Below are positions 27,642 to 36,140 of a stretch of DNA of 64,000 nt, piece after piece. Made by a program: the position numbers and the translations under genes. The notes beneath the pieces were generated by a model, which was not told the DNA's origin, did no database searches, and saw only the letters and a program-made list of their open reading frames with translations. The DNA comes from Pararhizobium mangrovi (GTDB lineage: Bacteria; Pseudomonadota; Alphaproteobacteria; Rhizobiales; Rhizobiaceae). The stretch is from NCBI RefSeq assembly GCF_006516965.1, contig NZ_VHLH01000027.1:1-64000 (forward strand), written 5' to 3'. Every line of letters begins with the position of its first letter. The stretch's first letter is position 1.

Positions 27642-27995
27642 ATGACGACGGACCCGCGTGTAAACCCCGCCGAGGACGGCCCCCAGGGGCCCCAACCGCA
27701 GAATGCGGACAAGGCGGCGATCGAGGAGCAGCTGGCCCGCATCAAGGCTGATATTTCCGGTCTCGCATCCACGCTCGCGTCGATCGGATCCAGCCGCCTC
27801 AACGATGCGCGCGGTCATGCGGATGGACGCATCCACGAACTGACGCGCGCCGGTGAGCAGGCGATCGAGGATCTTCGTCGCCAGCTCAACGACGTCGAGC
27901 GCGACATGTCGCTGAAGGTTCGCGAGAAGCCGCTGCAGACCTTGAGTGTCGCCGCCGGCATCGGCTTTCTTGCAGCGCTGATCCTGCGCCGCTGA
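27642..27995 (+). CDS. DUF883 (ElaB/YqjD-like) protein
   Basis: A 117-residue protein with a long amphipathic helical middle (about 25-95) and a C-terminal membrane anchor (LSVAAGIGFLAALILRR). This matches DUF883/ElaB-like proteins, stationary-phase inner-membrane proteins that in E. coli bind ribosomes. AGGAG precedes the ATG. It is followed after 3 bases by a holin-like gene and preceded by an exact EcfG promoter, so stress induction is likely. Confidence 0.82.
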   Translation: MTTDPRVNPAEDGPQGPQPQNADKAAIEEQLARIKADISGLASTLASIGSSRLNDARGHADGRIHELTRAGEQAIEDLRRQLNDVERDMSLKVREKPLQTLSVAAGIGFLAALILRR

Positions 27996-27998
27996 TCG

Positions 27999-28442
27999 AT
28001 GCGGAGTCTGCTTCCGCTCCTGACCTCCTTCGCTTCCGGCGAAGTGGGGCTGAGGATCAAGAACGCGAAGCGGCAGGCGGTGATGATGTCCATCGTCGCC
28101 TTCTTCGTGTTGATCGCGGTCGCCTTCGGCTTGATCGCACTCGAAGTCTATCTCGCCCGTATCTACGGCAATCTGGGCGCGTGCCTCCTCATCGCGATCG
28201 TATCGCTTGTCGTCGGGCTCGTCGTTCTCATGGCGAGCAAGTTCATGCAGGCGAAGGCGCGCCGGCGTGCACTTCGTCGCAGGCAGGAGAACAACGCGAT
28301 GTTCAGCGCCGCGGCGGTCTCCTTCCTCCCGTATCTGCTGCGCTCGCGCGCGACGATGCTGCTCGGTGTGCCATTGGCGGCCGCGATCGGCTATATGCTG
28401 ATGGGCCGCGGTGGTTCCTCGAACGACGACGGCGGACGCTGA
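27999..28442 (+). CDS. Phage-holin-like (YqjE/DUF1469) membrane protein
   Basis: A 147-residue protein with two adjacent long hydrophobic segments (AVMMSIVAFFVLIAVAFGLI, then ACLLIAIVSLVVGLVVLMAS) and a shorter one near the C-terminus. In E. coli the homologue yqjE lies beside the DUF883 gene yqjD, the same pairing as here. Despite the family name no lytic role is implied. Its transcript ends at the strong terminator at 28527. Confidence 0.78.
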   Translation: MRSLLPLLTSFASGEVGLRIKNAKRQAVMMSIVAFFVLIAVAFGLIALEVYLARIYGNLGACLLIAIVSLVVGLVVLMASKFMQAKARRRALRRRQENNAMFSAAAVSFLPYLLRSRATMLLGVPLAAAIGYMLMGRGGSSNDDGGR

Positions 28443-28520
28443 AATTCGTTCGTGAAGCATGAAGTGCTGCCCGAGGGCGCATGACGCGGGTATGCAGTCG
28501 GCCGTGATGCGACCGTAAAC

Positions 28521-28560
28521 AAAAAAGCCCCCGGATCGGTTTCGATCCGGGGGCCTTTCG
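28521..28560. terminator. Bidirectional terminator between holin-like gene and ecfG
   Basis: A perfect 12-bp stem (GCCCCCGGATCG at 28527-28538, CGATCCGGGGGC at 28543-28554) with loop GTTT. On the minus strand it is followed by TTTTTT and serves ecfG; on the plus strand a weaker CTTTC follows. Confidence 0.93.
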
Positions 28561-28582
28561 GTTCGGCGGGCGGTGCGCTATC

Positions 28583-29146
28583 TCAACGGGCGAAAGCCTT
28601 CGAGACGCTCGGTGCCGAAATCGCGTCCGGCCCGTAATCCGACTCGCCCGATACCCTCAGCAGTTCCTGAAGGCGCACACGGGCGCGATTGACGCGGCTC
28701 TTGATCGTGCCGACGGCGCAGCCGCAAATCTCTGCGGCTTCCTCGTAGGCAAAGCCCGAGGCGCCGACGAGCACGATCGCCTCGCGCTGGTCGTCGGGAA
28801 GCTGGTCGAGGGCGTGGCGGAAATCCTGCAGGTCGAGCGAGCCGTATTGCGACGGATGCACGGCGAGATTGCCGGAAAACAGCCCGTCGGTATCCTGCAC
28901 TTCACGCCCGCGCTTGCGCATCTGGCTGTAGAACTCGTTGCGCAGGATGGTGAAGAGCCAGGCCTTCATGTTGGTGCCGAGCTCGAAGCCCGACTGCTTC
29001 GCCCATGCCTTCATGATCGTATCCTGAACGAGATCGTCCGCCTTGTCGTGCCGTCCGCTCAAGGACATGGCGAACGCGCGGAGGCTGGGCAAAGTGGCCA
29101 GCAGCTCTCGTTTGAAGTCGTTCGTCTGGTCGTCGCCCTGACTCAT
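28583..29146 (-). CDS. ecfG: General stress response sigma factor EcfG
   Basis: A 187-residue ECF sigma factor of the EcfG (sigma-T/RpoE2) group. Region 2 covers about residues 13-80 (HDKADDLVQDTIMKAW, NMKAWLFTILRNEFYSQMRK) and region 4 about 108-165 (LDQLPDDQREAIVLVGASGF, GTIKSRVNRARVRLQELL). It directs transcription from GGAAC-N16/17-CGTT promoters, several of which occur in this window. It overlaps nepR by 4 bases, so sigma and anti-sigma are cotranslated, and it is divergent from phyR. Confidence 0.95.
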   Translation of the reverse strand: MSQGDDQTNDFKRELLATLPSLRAFAMSLSGRHDKADDLVQDTIMKAWAKQSGFELGTNMKAWLFTILRNEFYSQMRKRGREVQDTDGLFSGNLAVHPSQYGSLDLQDFRHALDQLPDDQREAIVLVGASGFAYEEAAEICGCAVGTIKSRVNRARVRLQELLRVSGESDYGPDAISAPSVSKAFAR

Positions 29147-29358
29147 TCCTGCCCCTGCCTGCTCGACCCCGACTGGCTGTTCTGTTCGGACTCGTCCAGT
29201 TTCTGCAAAAGATCCAAAAACCGATCCGGTATCGGCTCTTCCTGAACTGCGCTATAAAAGGCTTTCAGTCTCGAGCCGATTTCGCTATTTGGATCGAGTG
29301 GAATATGGGGTGTATCGAGCGCGCTGTCACGGGCATTTTCGTCGGGCTTGTCGTTCAT
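29143..29358 (-). CDS. nepR: Anti-sigma factor NepR
   Basis: A protein of about 71 residues. The conserved NepR helical core is IGSRLKAFYSAVQEEPIPDR FLDLLQKLDE. NepR holds EcfG inactive until phosphorylated PhyR binds it (partner switching). The ATG at 29358 is preceded in frame by a GTG that could be the start instead. It is first in the nepR-ecfG operon and diverges from phyR. Confidence 0.9.
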   Translation of the reverse strand: MNDKPDENARDSALDTPHIPLDPNSEIGSRLKAFYSAVQEEPIPDRFLDLLQKLDESEQNSQSGSSRQGQE

Positions 29359-29401
29359 CACTCGGATCTGATTCCTCTCGACGCGTTCTTATGAAGGCGT
29401 G

Positions 29402-29426
29402 AATGGCATAGACCAAAAAAAGTTCC
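29402..29426 (-). promoter_or_regulatory. EcfG-type promoter of nepR-ecfG
   Basis: On the minus strand GGAAC (29426-29422) is followed after 16 bases by CATT (29405-29402), one base off the CGTT consensus, and lies about 45 bases upstream of nepR. This fits the known autoregulation of ecfG operons. Confidence 0.6.
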
Positions 29427-29447
29427 TGCGTATCGGGAACTTTTTTT
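29415..29447. repeat. Palindrome uniting divergent stress promoters
   Basis: AAAAAAAGTTCC (29415-29426) and GGAACTTTTTTT (29436-29447) are perfect 12-base inverted arms around a 9-base spacer. Each arm contains the -35 element of one of the divergent EcfG-type promoters. Confidence 0.85.
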
Positions 29448-29460
29448 TCTTTCGTGAGTT
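29436..29460 (+). promoter_or_regulatory. EcfG-type promoter of phyR
   Basis: GGAAC (29436-29440), 16 bases, then AGTT (29457-29460), one base off CGTT, about 57 bases upstream of the phyR start. Confidence 0.6.
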
Positions 29461-29516
29461 TATCAACGCTGTGGCATGCGCTGCGGCACGCGACAGTTCT
29501 GCATGGGGAGTATCGT

Positions 29517-30311
29517 ATGTCTCTTTCGACGCGCATCGCGCCGCACCTTCCTTATCTCCGCCGCTTCTCGCGTGCCGTCACCGGCTCGCAAACGTCGGGT
29601 GACGCTTACGTAGCAGCGGTGCTCGAAGCGCTGATCGCGGACGTTTCGATCTTCCCGGAAAGTTCGTCCGATCGGATCGGCATCTACAAGCTGTTCACCC
29701 AGCTCTTCTCCTCGCTTTCCGTTCCGTCCCCTTCCGTTTCCTCGCCCTTCGCATGGGAACAGCGCGCGTCGCAGAACCTGTCGGCGATCGCGCCGATGCC
29801 GCGACAGGCGTTCCTGCTCGTCGCGGTCGAGGACTTCCAGCCGGAAGAGGCCGCCGAAATCCTCGACGTGAGCACGAGCGAGATCTCCGATCTGATCAAC
29901 CAGGCGTCGACCGAGATCTCGCGTCAGGTGGCCACGGATATCATGATCATCGAGGACGAACCGCTGATCGCCATGGACATCGAACAGATGGTCGAAGGTC
30001 TCGGCCACACGGTGACCGGCGTCGCGCGCACCCATCAGGAAGCGATCGAACTCTTCGAGAAGAGCACGCCGAAGATGGTGTTGGCCGATATCCAGCTCGC
30101 CGACGGTAGTTCGGGCATCGACGCGGTGAACGACATCCTGCGCACGAGCACCATTCCGGTCATCTTCATCACCGCGTTCCCCGAGCGGCTCCTCACGGGC
30201 GACAAGCCCGAACCGGCTTTTCTCGTGACGAAGCCCTTCAATCCGGACATGGTCCGCGCCCTCATCAGCCAGGCCCTCTTCTTCAACGAAAGCTCCCGCC
30301 TCGCGGCCTGA
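29517..30311 (+). CDS. phyR: Stress response anti-anti-sigma regulator PhyR
   Basis: A 264-residue protein with an N-terminal EcfG-like (sigma-mimic) domain, about residues 5-135, and a C-terminal receiver domain, about 141-258. The receiver has the acidic pocket (IIEDEPL, 144-150), the phosphoacceptor Asp191 in VLADIQLAD, Thr in FITAF and Lys in VTKPFNP. Phosphorylated PhyR binds NepR and frees EcfG. GGGGAG lies upstream of the ATG. Divergent from nepR-ecfG; the sensor kinase gene follows 320 bp downstream. Confidence 0.95.
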   Translation: MSLSTRIAPHLPYLRRFSRAVTGSQTSGDAYVAAVLEALIADVSIFPESSSDRIGIYKLFTQLFSSLSVPSPSVSSPFAWEQRASQNLSAIAPMPRQAFLLVAVEDFQPEEAAEILDVSTSEISDLINQASTEISRQVATDIMIIEDEPLIAMDIEQMVEGLGHTVTGVARTHQEAIELFEKSTPKMVLADIQLADGSSGIDAVNDILRTSTIPVIFITAFPERLLTGDKPEPAFLVTKPFNPDMVRALISQALFFNESSRLAA

Positions 30312-30630
30312 GTGGCAACATGCCGCGGCCGGTCGCTTTCGCGTGGAACCAGGCGTTTCGCGACGCGTTCACGTCGGTGGGGCGAATGGAGGAGAAGATG
30401 CCGGGTTTCGCCAACGGGGTTGCTTCCGGGCAGATCCCTGACGCCGCGCATCTTCGCCGTTCGCACCCTTCGCAACCGGTCAGCCATCCTCGGATCCACG
30501 GGTTCCGCCGTCGCACGAACGAAACCTTAGCGGCATCGGACACATTGGTGGTTCATGGCGATGGCTTCGCCTCCCGTCGCGCGGTCGTTCACACCGCGTG
30601 GCTTCATGGGTCTTCATAGGCAAAGGCAAG
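30312..30630 (+). other. Intergenic leader between phyR and the kinase gene
   Basis: No convincing gene. It contains the EcfG-type promoter at 30345-30369; the resulting transcript would have an untranslated leader of about 250 bases before the kinase start. A 99-codon frame here has no family features. Confidence 0.5.
30345..30369 (+). promoter_or_regulatory. EcfG-type promoter upstream of the HWE kinase
   Basis: GGAAC (30345-30349), 16 bases, then CGTT (30366-30369): an exact consensus match. Confidence 0.72.
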
Positions 30631-31635
30631 ATGACGTCTGGATCTCCGGCCGATTCGGTGCCGCGTTTTGACCGTTTCAAGACCATGCTCCGTGGCTTGC
30701 GCGCGAGCGGCATGTGCGTGATGTACCAGGACAACGACCTGAACGTCCTCATGGTCGAGAATGCGCCGGAGTTCTGGCCGTCGCGACGCGAGATCATGGA
30801 TGGCGGCGATGCCATGATCTTCGAGCGGAAGGTGGCCGAGCGCGTCAAGAGCGCGAAGCTCGGCGTCATCGAGGACGGTATCGCGACGCGCATCGAGGTG
30901 CCGGTCGTGAGCGAGGACCAGTCCCGCTGGTTCGAGGTGACCGTCGAGCCGGATACGGACCCTTCGGGTGCGGCGAAGGGGATCTTCGTCGCCGCAGTCG
31001 AAATCACCGATCTCGTCCACCGCGAGCAGGTGCTCAAGACGCTTCTGCGCGAGGTCAGTCATCGCTCGAAAAATCTGTTGGCGATCATGCAGAGCATCGC
31101 CATGCAGACGGCGCGATTTTCCGACACCCTCGACGATTTCCTGCTCAAGTTTCGCGGCCGCATCCAGTCGCTCTCGCAGTCGCAGGATCTTGTTACGGAT
31201 TCGAACTGGCGGGGTGCGCGCTTCTCGGAACTTCTGTCACGCCAGCTCGCGCGCTACATCGCGAGCAATGTCGGGCTCGTCCGGCGCAACGGCGTCGACT
31301 GCTACCTGAACCCGAATGCGGCCTTGCATGTCGGGCTCGCGATTCACGAGCTTTCCGTGAATTCCGCCGTCTACGGCGTGCTTTCGGAAGGCTACGGTCA
31401 CGTCGACATCGAGACGCACAAGCGTGACGAAGGATCCGAGAGCGAGGTGCTGGAGATCCGCTGGCTCGAACATCTGGCCGGGGCGGCGGACGTCGACGCG
31501 GTCCGTGCGCGCTTCGGCAGTACCGTTCTCGAACGGGTGGTGCCCAAGGCCGTCGGCGGAAGCGCGATCTACGAGATCGCCCTCGAAACGGTGCAGTACC
31601 GGTTGGAAATCCCCAGTTCCCAGTACGAATGCTGA
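30631..31635 (+). CDS. PAS/HWE-type sensor histidine kinase, probable PhyK
   Basis: A 334-residue cytoplasmic kinase: PAS-like sensor domain (about 25-130), HisKA_2/HWE dimerisation domain with phosphoacceptor His144 in LLREVSHRSKNLLAIMQSIA, and an ATPase domain with the N-box HELSVNSAVYGVL near 238. No membrane segment is present, so it would sense an internal signal. Its place next to phyR-nepR-ecfG and its own EcfG-type promoter indicate that it phosphorylates PhyR. The ATG at 30631 is preferred over an upstream GTG without a ribosome-binding site. Confidence 0.88.
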   Translation: MTSGSPADSVPRFDRFKTMLRGLRASGMCVMYQDNDLNVLMVENAPEFWPSRREIMDGGDAMIFERKVAERVKSAKLGVIEDGIATRIEVPVVSEDQSRWFEVTVEPDTDPSGAAKGIFVAAVEITDLVHREQVLKTLLREVSHRSKNLLAIMQSIAMQTARFSDTLDDFLLKFRGRIQSLSQSQDLVTDSNWRGARFSELLSRQLARYIASNVGLVRRNGVDCYLNPNAALHVGLAIHELSVNSAVYGVLSEGYGHVDIETHKRDEGSESEVLEIRWLEHLAGAADVDAVRARFGSTVLERVVPKAVGGSAIYEIALETVQYRLEIPSSQYEC

Positions 31636-32387
31636 GCTAGGGAGGGGCGGTTCATTCTTCGGTTGAAACGCCCGCCGCTCCGTAAACGCTGGCGAGCTCG
31701 TCTCGGCCCAGCATCAGAAGCAAGACGATCTGTAGGACGCTCGATCCCCCCGCACGTCATGCACCGGCTAGACCCGCTGATGACGGCGGGAGTGGTCCGC
31801 GGCTTTCAGACGGTCTTACTCCCAGCGCCGCACCGAAGCGAGATCGCAGACGTTTCGAACAGAGTATGGAACGCCTGCCGGAGCTCGCCGGCTGACCATG
31901 GAGTTTGGCCTATCCATTGGAGGGTGCGACCCCTAATAGCGGTGAAAGGTTTCGGCCAATGTCCGTCGTTGGATGCGTGATTTCCCCGCGCGATGTATCT
32001 CAATCGGCCCCATGAAACCGAACTGCCGCAACGCGCCTGAACATCAGTCCGAAGTCAGCCAATTTATTATCGGAAAAAGGAAAGGGGCTGGTGCGGGGGA
32101 CGGCACCAGCCCCTGATCGTGTCTGAGGGGTAACACGACAGTAACCAAGACGTCTCGGGTCGGGGATGAGGTGGGGTGTCTTGGTTCGCCAGATCAACGC
32201 GGTGATCGCTTCGGTGTTCCATCATCGCTCAAAAAATTCTCGAATTTTTTCGAACGATCGGTGTTTGCGATCCAGATCGTTGATTTCACTACGCATTATT
32301 TTCCAGAAAAAATGCGCAGTGGCCGGAGGCGCGGCCGGAATATGGCTCGTCGCCCCCGAATGTCGTCGCCCGAATGTTGCTGGCCGT
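31636..32387. other. 750-bp intergenic region
   Basis: I see no supportable gene. Short frames on both strands lack family features and ribosome-binding sites. A 24-codon frame at about 32222-32296 (minus; MRSEINDLDRKHRSFEKIR..) has GGAAAATA just upstream and could be a small peptide, but the evidence is weak. The strong hairpin at 32084-32113 lies within it. Confidence 0.4.
32084..32113 (-). terminator. Strong hairpin downstream of mdh
   Basis: GGGGCTGGTGC (32084-32094) and GCACCAGCCCC (32103-32113) form a perfect 11-bp stem. On the minus strand it is followed by TTTCCTTTTTCC, so it is probably the mdh terminator, about 275 bases after the mdh stop. Confidence 0.65.
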
Positions 32388-33365
32388 TCAGCCTTTTGCG
32401 ACCGCGTCCCGTTCCTCGACGAGTTCGCCCACCGTGCGCTCGAGCATTTCGCGCTGGAAGGCATCCAGCGAAAGGCCGGTGACCCGCTCGTACGAACCGT
32501 TGGCACAGATCAGCGGTACGCCGGCCATCAGGCCTTCGGGGATCCCGTAGGAACCGTCGGAAGAGACCGCCATCGAGGTCCAGTCGCCGTTCGAGCCGTT
32601 GATCCAGTCGTGCATGTGGTCGATCGCCGCATTCGCCGCGGACGCCGCCGAAGACGCGCCGCGTGCCTCGATGATCGCGGAGCCGCGCTTGGCGACCTGC
32701 GGGATCAGCGTGTCCTTGTACCAGGACTCGTCGCCGATGAGTTCGGGCAGGGATTTGCCGTTCGCCGTCGCGTTCGTCCAGTCGGCGAACATGGTGGGCG
32801 AATGATTGCCCCAGACCACGAACTTGTCGATTTCCTCAACGCCGACGCCTGCCTTCTTGGCAAGCTGCGTGAGGGCGCGGTTGTGATCCAGGCGGACCAT
32901 GGCGGTGATGTTTTCGCGCGGGAAATCCGGCGCGTTGTCGGCAAGGATCATGGCGTTGGTGTTGGCCGGATTGCCGACGACGATGACCCGCGCATCGCGC
33001 TTGGCCGCTTCGTTGAGAGCCTTGCCCTGCACCTTGAAGATCTCGGCGTTGGCCGTGAGCAGGTCCCGGCGCTCCATGCCTTTCGAGCGCGGCCGCGAGC
33101 CGACGAGGAAGGCCGCGTCGATGTCCTTGAAGGCGACCGCCGGATCGTCGGTGATCGAAACGTCTTTCAAGAGCGGGAAGGCGCAGTCTTCGAGTTCCAT
33201 GACGACGCCGCGTACGGCGTCCTGGGCCTGCGGGAGGTCGAGGAGTTGCAGACGGATCGGCTGATCGGCGCCGTAGACCTCGCCCTTCGCAATGCTGAAC
33301 AGCAGCGAGTAGCAGATCTGCCCGGCCGCGCCGGTTACCGCGATGCGCTTTGCTTCGGTGGCCAT
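32388..33365 (-). CDS. mdh: Malate dehydrogenase (cytosolic/SF1 type)
   Basis: A 325-residue NAD(P)-dependent malate dehydrogenase interconverting malate and oxaloacetate. The nucleotide-binding motif is [14 protein letters not shown]; substrate-binding Arg lie in [16 protein letters not shown] (near 92-107) and the catalytic His in [14 protein letters not shown] (near 180). The pattern is that of the MDH superfamily-1 subgroup (plant cytosolic/actinobacterial type), not the LDH-like Mdh usually next to sucCD in Rhizobiales. It stands alone with its own hairpin terminator. Confidence 0.92.
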   Translation of the reverse strand: MATEAKRIAVTGAAGQICYSLLFSIAKGEVYGADQPIRLQLLDLPQAQDAVRGVVMELEDCAFPLLKDVSITDDPAVAFKDIDAAFLVGSRPRSKGMERRDLLTANAEIFKVQGKALNEAAKRDARVIVVGNPANTNAMILADNAPDFPRENITAMVRLDHNRALTQLAKKAGVGVEEIDKFVVWGNHSPTMFADWTNATANGKSLPELIGDESWYKDTLIPQVAKRGSAIIEARGASSAASAANAAIDHMHDWINGSNGDWTSMAVSSDGSYGIPEGLMAGVPLICANGSYERVTGLSLDAFQREMLERTVGELVEERDAVAKG

Positions 33366-33767
33366 GGGTTGGAGATCCTTTCCTTGTTGAGATCTTTGCG
33401 GCGCGTCCGGCGAGGGCGGTTTTCCGCCCTGCGCTTCGCCCCTTCGAAAATGTCGCGCGCATCCATCGCTCCCCGCGGCGGCGATTGCAACACCCAAGGG
33501 CGGTTTGCGCGTGGCCGGCCGTTCGTTCGAACACCGGCCGGCGGCTTTCGTCCGGCCCGGCGGTCGAGGCGACGAAGGCGGACTGCGGCAAAGAGACATG
33601 CGGCAGGAGGCCCGCTTCCCGTCCATGTCGACAGTCGGCTATGCAACGCTAGATTTGCGTTTTCGCCGGGCCGGTCCTACCTCTCCGATACCAAGGCCGT
33701 AGAGCCCGATGGCGGAACCGTTTTCGACGCGAGGCCGGACGAAGCCGGCCGGAGAAGGGATGGCAGA

Positions 33768-34250
33768 ATGCTGTTCGGTATCGAACATCGGCGGTTCGCA
33801 TGGCTTGCGATCGTCATGGTTGCCGTCGCGCCGGCATCGGCACGGGCCGATACGACGCACGGCGGCAATGGCACCGGCGATCACATCGCGACCTCGTCCG
33901 GCGCCGCTTCCGGCAAGGGCGGAAGTGCCGCTTCGAAGTCCTCGATCGACGGGGCCGGCGTGGCGGATCCCGGCCAACTGATCGACCCCAACCTTTCGGC
34001 GCAGGCGATCGCGGTACGCGAGACGCCGAAATTCGCTTCGATCAAGATCGTTCCCGTCGAGCAATCCGGCAATTCGAAACCGCTCGTGCAGGCGGTGATG
34101 GACGAAAACGCCGCCGCTGAAACGCTGCGGGACGCCATTCGCGCCAATGCCGACCTGATGCGTTATCTGCGCGCCCACGACGTTCAGGTGTCCAACGTCG
34201 TGGCACTGAGCACGGACCGCAATAACAACGCGATCGTCTTTACCCGCTGA
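33768..34250 (+). CDS. Secreted protein of unknown function
   Basis: A 160-residue protein with a signal peptide (FAWLAIVMVAVAPASARA, cleavage after ARA), a Gly/Ser/Thr/Ala-rich linker to about residue 75 and a compact C-terminal part (FASIKIVPVEQSGNSKPLVQ to NNNAIVFTR). GGAGAAGGGA lies 8 bases upstream of the ATG. I do not recognise the family. It is divergent from mdh and convergent with the epimerase gene. Confidence 0.7.
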   Translation: MLFGIEHRRFAWLAIVMVAVAPASARADTTHGGNGTGDHIATSSGAASGKGGSAASKSSIDGAGVADPGQLIDPNLSAQAIAVRETPKFASIKIVPVEQSGNSKPLVQAVMDENAAAETLRDAIRANADLMRYLRAHDVQVSNVVALSTDRNNNAIVFTR

Positions 34251-34292
34251 CCGTTCCGATCTTCGGGGCCTGACAAGGTAGCCCGACGGCGC

Positions 34293-35186
34293 TCAGACGT
34301 ATTTGCGCCAGTCGTGTTCCTCGCTGAAGCCGAGTACTTCACGGATCTTGCGGTTCGAGATGACGCCCTCGAACTCGCCCATCTCGCGCGTTACCGGAAC
34401 GTTCGGGAAGAACCGTTCGAGCAGCTCGCGGGTCGGCGCGCGGGAGACGACCGTGTCGTTGACCGCATTGAAGATCTCGTAGCCGAGACCGTCGGTCTGG
34501 ATGCAGCGATGGACGATCTGTCCGAGATCTCGCGCATCGATGTAGCACCAGGCGTTGCGGATGCGCATCTCCGGCTTTTCGAGGTATTCCGGAAAGTTGG
34601 CGTAGTCGTCCGGCTCCATGACGTTGCCGATGCGAAGGCCGTAGATGTCGATGCCCGAACGCATCTGGAAGGCTCGCGCCGTCTTCTCGTTCAGCACCTT
34701 GGAGAGGCCGTAGCTGTCCATCGGATCCACGTCGTAATCTTCCTCCAGCGGGAACTGATGGAAATCTTTCCGACCCTCGGCGAAGCACACGCCGTATGTC
34801 GTCTCGCTCGACGCGAAGATGATCTTGCGCACGCCGAGCTTCATTGCCGCCTCAATGACGGCATAGGTGCCCATCGTGTTGACGCGGAAGGTCTCGTTGT
34901 CCGGCTCGATGAGAATGCGCGGGATCGCCGCGAAATGGACGACGGCATCGAAGCCTTCCGGCCCGTCGCCCGTTTCGAGCTGGTCAAGGTTGCGGTGCTG
35001 GCTCAGCGCATTGAACATCTGGCCGCTGTCGGTGACGTCGGCCCTCAAATTGTCGACGCCTGGATGGTCGAGCGGGGTGAGATCGACATTGAGAACGTTG
35101 TACCCCTGGTCGACAAGATAGGGTACGACGTGCTTTCCCGCCTTGCCGGAACCGCCGGTGAAGAGAATGTTCTTTCCTGCCGTCAT
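34293..35186 (-). CDS. NAD-dependent epimerase/dehydratase (extended SDR)
   Basis: A 297-residue extended short-chain dehydrogenase with the cofactor motif FTGGSGKAGKHV (residues 9-20), VVHFAAIPR near 80, catalytic Ser/Thr in ASSETTYG near 125 and YGLSK near 154. Such enzymes act on nucleotide sugars or uronates. No sugar-nucleotide genes are adjacent, so the substrate is open. Confidence 0.85.
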   Translation of the reverse strand: MTAGKNILFTGGSGKAGKHVVPYLVDQGYNVLNVDLTPLDHPGVDNLRADVTDSGQMFNALSQHRNLDQLETGDGPEGFDAVVHFAAIPRILIEPDNETFRVNTMGTYAVIEAAMKLGVRKIIFASSETTYGVCFAEGRKDFHQFPLEEDYDVDPMDSYGLSKVLNEKTARAFQMRSGIDIYGLRIGNVMEPDDYANFPEYLEKPEMRIRNAWCYIDARDLGQIVHRCIQTDGLGYEIFNAVNDTVVSRAPTRELLERFFPNVPVTREMGEFEGVISNRKIREVLGFSEEHDWRKYV

Positions 35187-35414
35187 GCGTGGTCTCCTTC
35201 CCTGGTTGCGTCGAGAAATAACGGCACCAGCCCCTATGGCAAGCCGGTCTCGCCCTGTCTTCGGGCCGTGAACCCAATCTGAACGCTTCGCCAAGGTCGC
35301 ATTCAGGCGCGCTCGGCTAGGTCTTCATCCGTCGCCGGCAGGCAACGGCTTCAAACCACCGGCGGCCGTCGAGGCACGAACTGGTTCGAAACGGACCCGA
35401 AGAGGAGAAACGAC

Positions 35415-35957
35415 ATGATGAAGACGGTTTTCGCAACGGCGCTCGCCACGAGCCTTCTCGGTATCGGAGCGGCCTCCGCCGCACCGGCCATGGTGACGAC
35501 GTCGCTCAACCTTCGCAGCGGCCCCGGTACGGGATACCGTGTGGAAACGGCAATGCCGAACGGTGCGATCGTCAACGTCGTGGGATGCACCCGCGGCTAC
35601 AACTGGTGCCGCGTGCGCTGGAACGGCCATGACGGCTGGGCGTCTTCCAACTACCTCGCTTCACGACAGGCGCACCATCGCGGCCAGCGTTATGCGCGTT
35701 CGGGTGCCGCGATCGGTATTCCACTGATCGCAGGGGCCGTCATCGGTTCGGTGCTCACCAATCACAACCACGATTCGCATCACCACGACTACCGCGGCGA
35801 CCACCGTCGCGATCGTGGCCACCATTCCAATCGGGACCGCGACGACCACGGCAGGCATGCACGCAGGGACCACGACGATCACGACCGTCACGCAAGCCGA
35901 GGCGACGATCGCAACCATGATCGCGACGACCACCGCCGGTGGCGCCGCGACCATTAG
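35415..35957 (+). CDS. Secreted SH3 protein with His/Asp/Arg-rich tail
   Basis: A 180-residue exported protein: signal peptide (MMKTVFATALATSLLGIGAA, cleavage after ASA), a bacterial SH3 domain (about 25-85; SLNLRSGPGTGYRVETAMP, GHDGWASSNYL), a short glycine-zipper-like hydrophobic stretch (GAAIGIPLIAGAVIGSVL) and a 70-residue tail made almost only of His, Asp, Arg and Asn (HDSHHHDYRGDHRRDRGHH..). SH3 domains of this kind bind cell wall peptides. The tail could bind metals or polyanions. AGAGGAG precedes the ATG. Confidence 0.82.
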   Translation: MMKTVFATALATSLLGIGAASAAPAMVTTSLNLRSGPGTGYRVETAMPNGAIVNVVGCTRGYNWCRVRWNGHDGWASSNYLASRQAHHRGQRYARSGAAIGIPLIAGAVIGSVLTNHNHDSHHHDYRGDHRRDRGHHSNRDRDDHGRHARRDHDDHDRHASRGDDRNHDRDDHRRWRRDH

Positions 35958-36140
35958 GGCGTCTTCCAGCCGGACCGATGCAGTCCGGCGTCGCGAACGA
36001 TCCGCGAAACTTTAGAGTGTATGCGACGGGCAAGCGTGTTTTCCGGCCCGCGCCCGAAGACGGTTTCGAAGCGGATCCTGCGGCCCGATCGCCGCGGGGT
36101 CCGCTTCGCTCGGGTCCCATGGGCTCCAGGGTATCGGAAT

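Noticed and set aside
29415-29447. A-tract/T-tract hairpin read as a Rho-independent terminator
   Set aside because: It lies between two divergent gene starts, has no gene to terminate, and its arms hold the GGAAC promoter elements.
30320-30619. A 99-codon frame between phyR and the kinase
   Set aside because: No ribosome-binding site or recognisable domain; composition resembles the other shadow frames.
31663-31980. A 105-codon frame and a 65-codon antisense frame as a transposase remnant
   Set aside because: I could not find any catalytic motif or terminal repeats; the protein sequences look like noise.
32166-34247. A 694-codon plus-strand open frame
   Set aside because: Most of it is antisense to mdh and lacks family features; only its 3' end shares the frame with the real secreted-protein gene starting at 33768.
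32100-35235. A shared 15-base string (ACGGCACCAGCCCCT) at 32100 and 35221
   Set aside because: One or two repeats of this length are expected by chance in 64 kb of GC-rich DNA, and the contexts differ.
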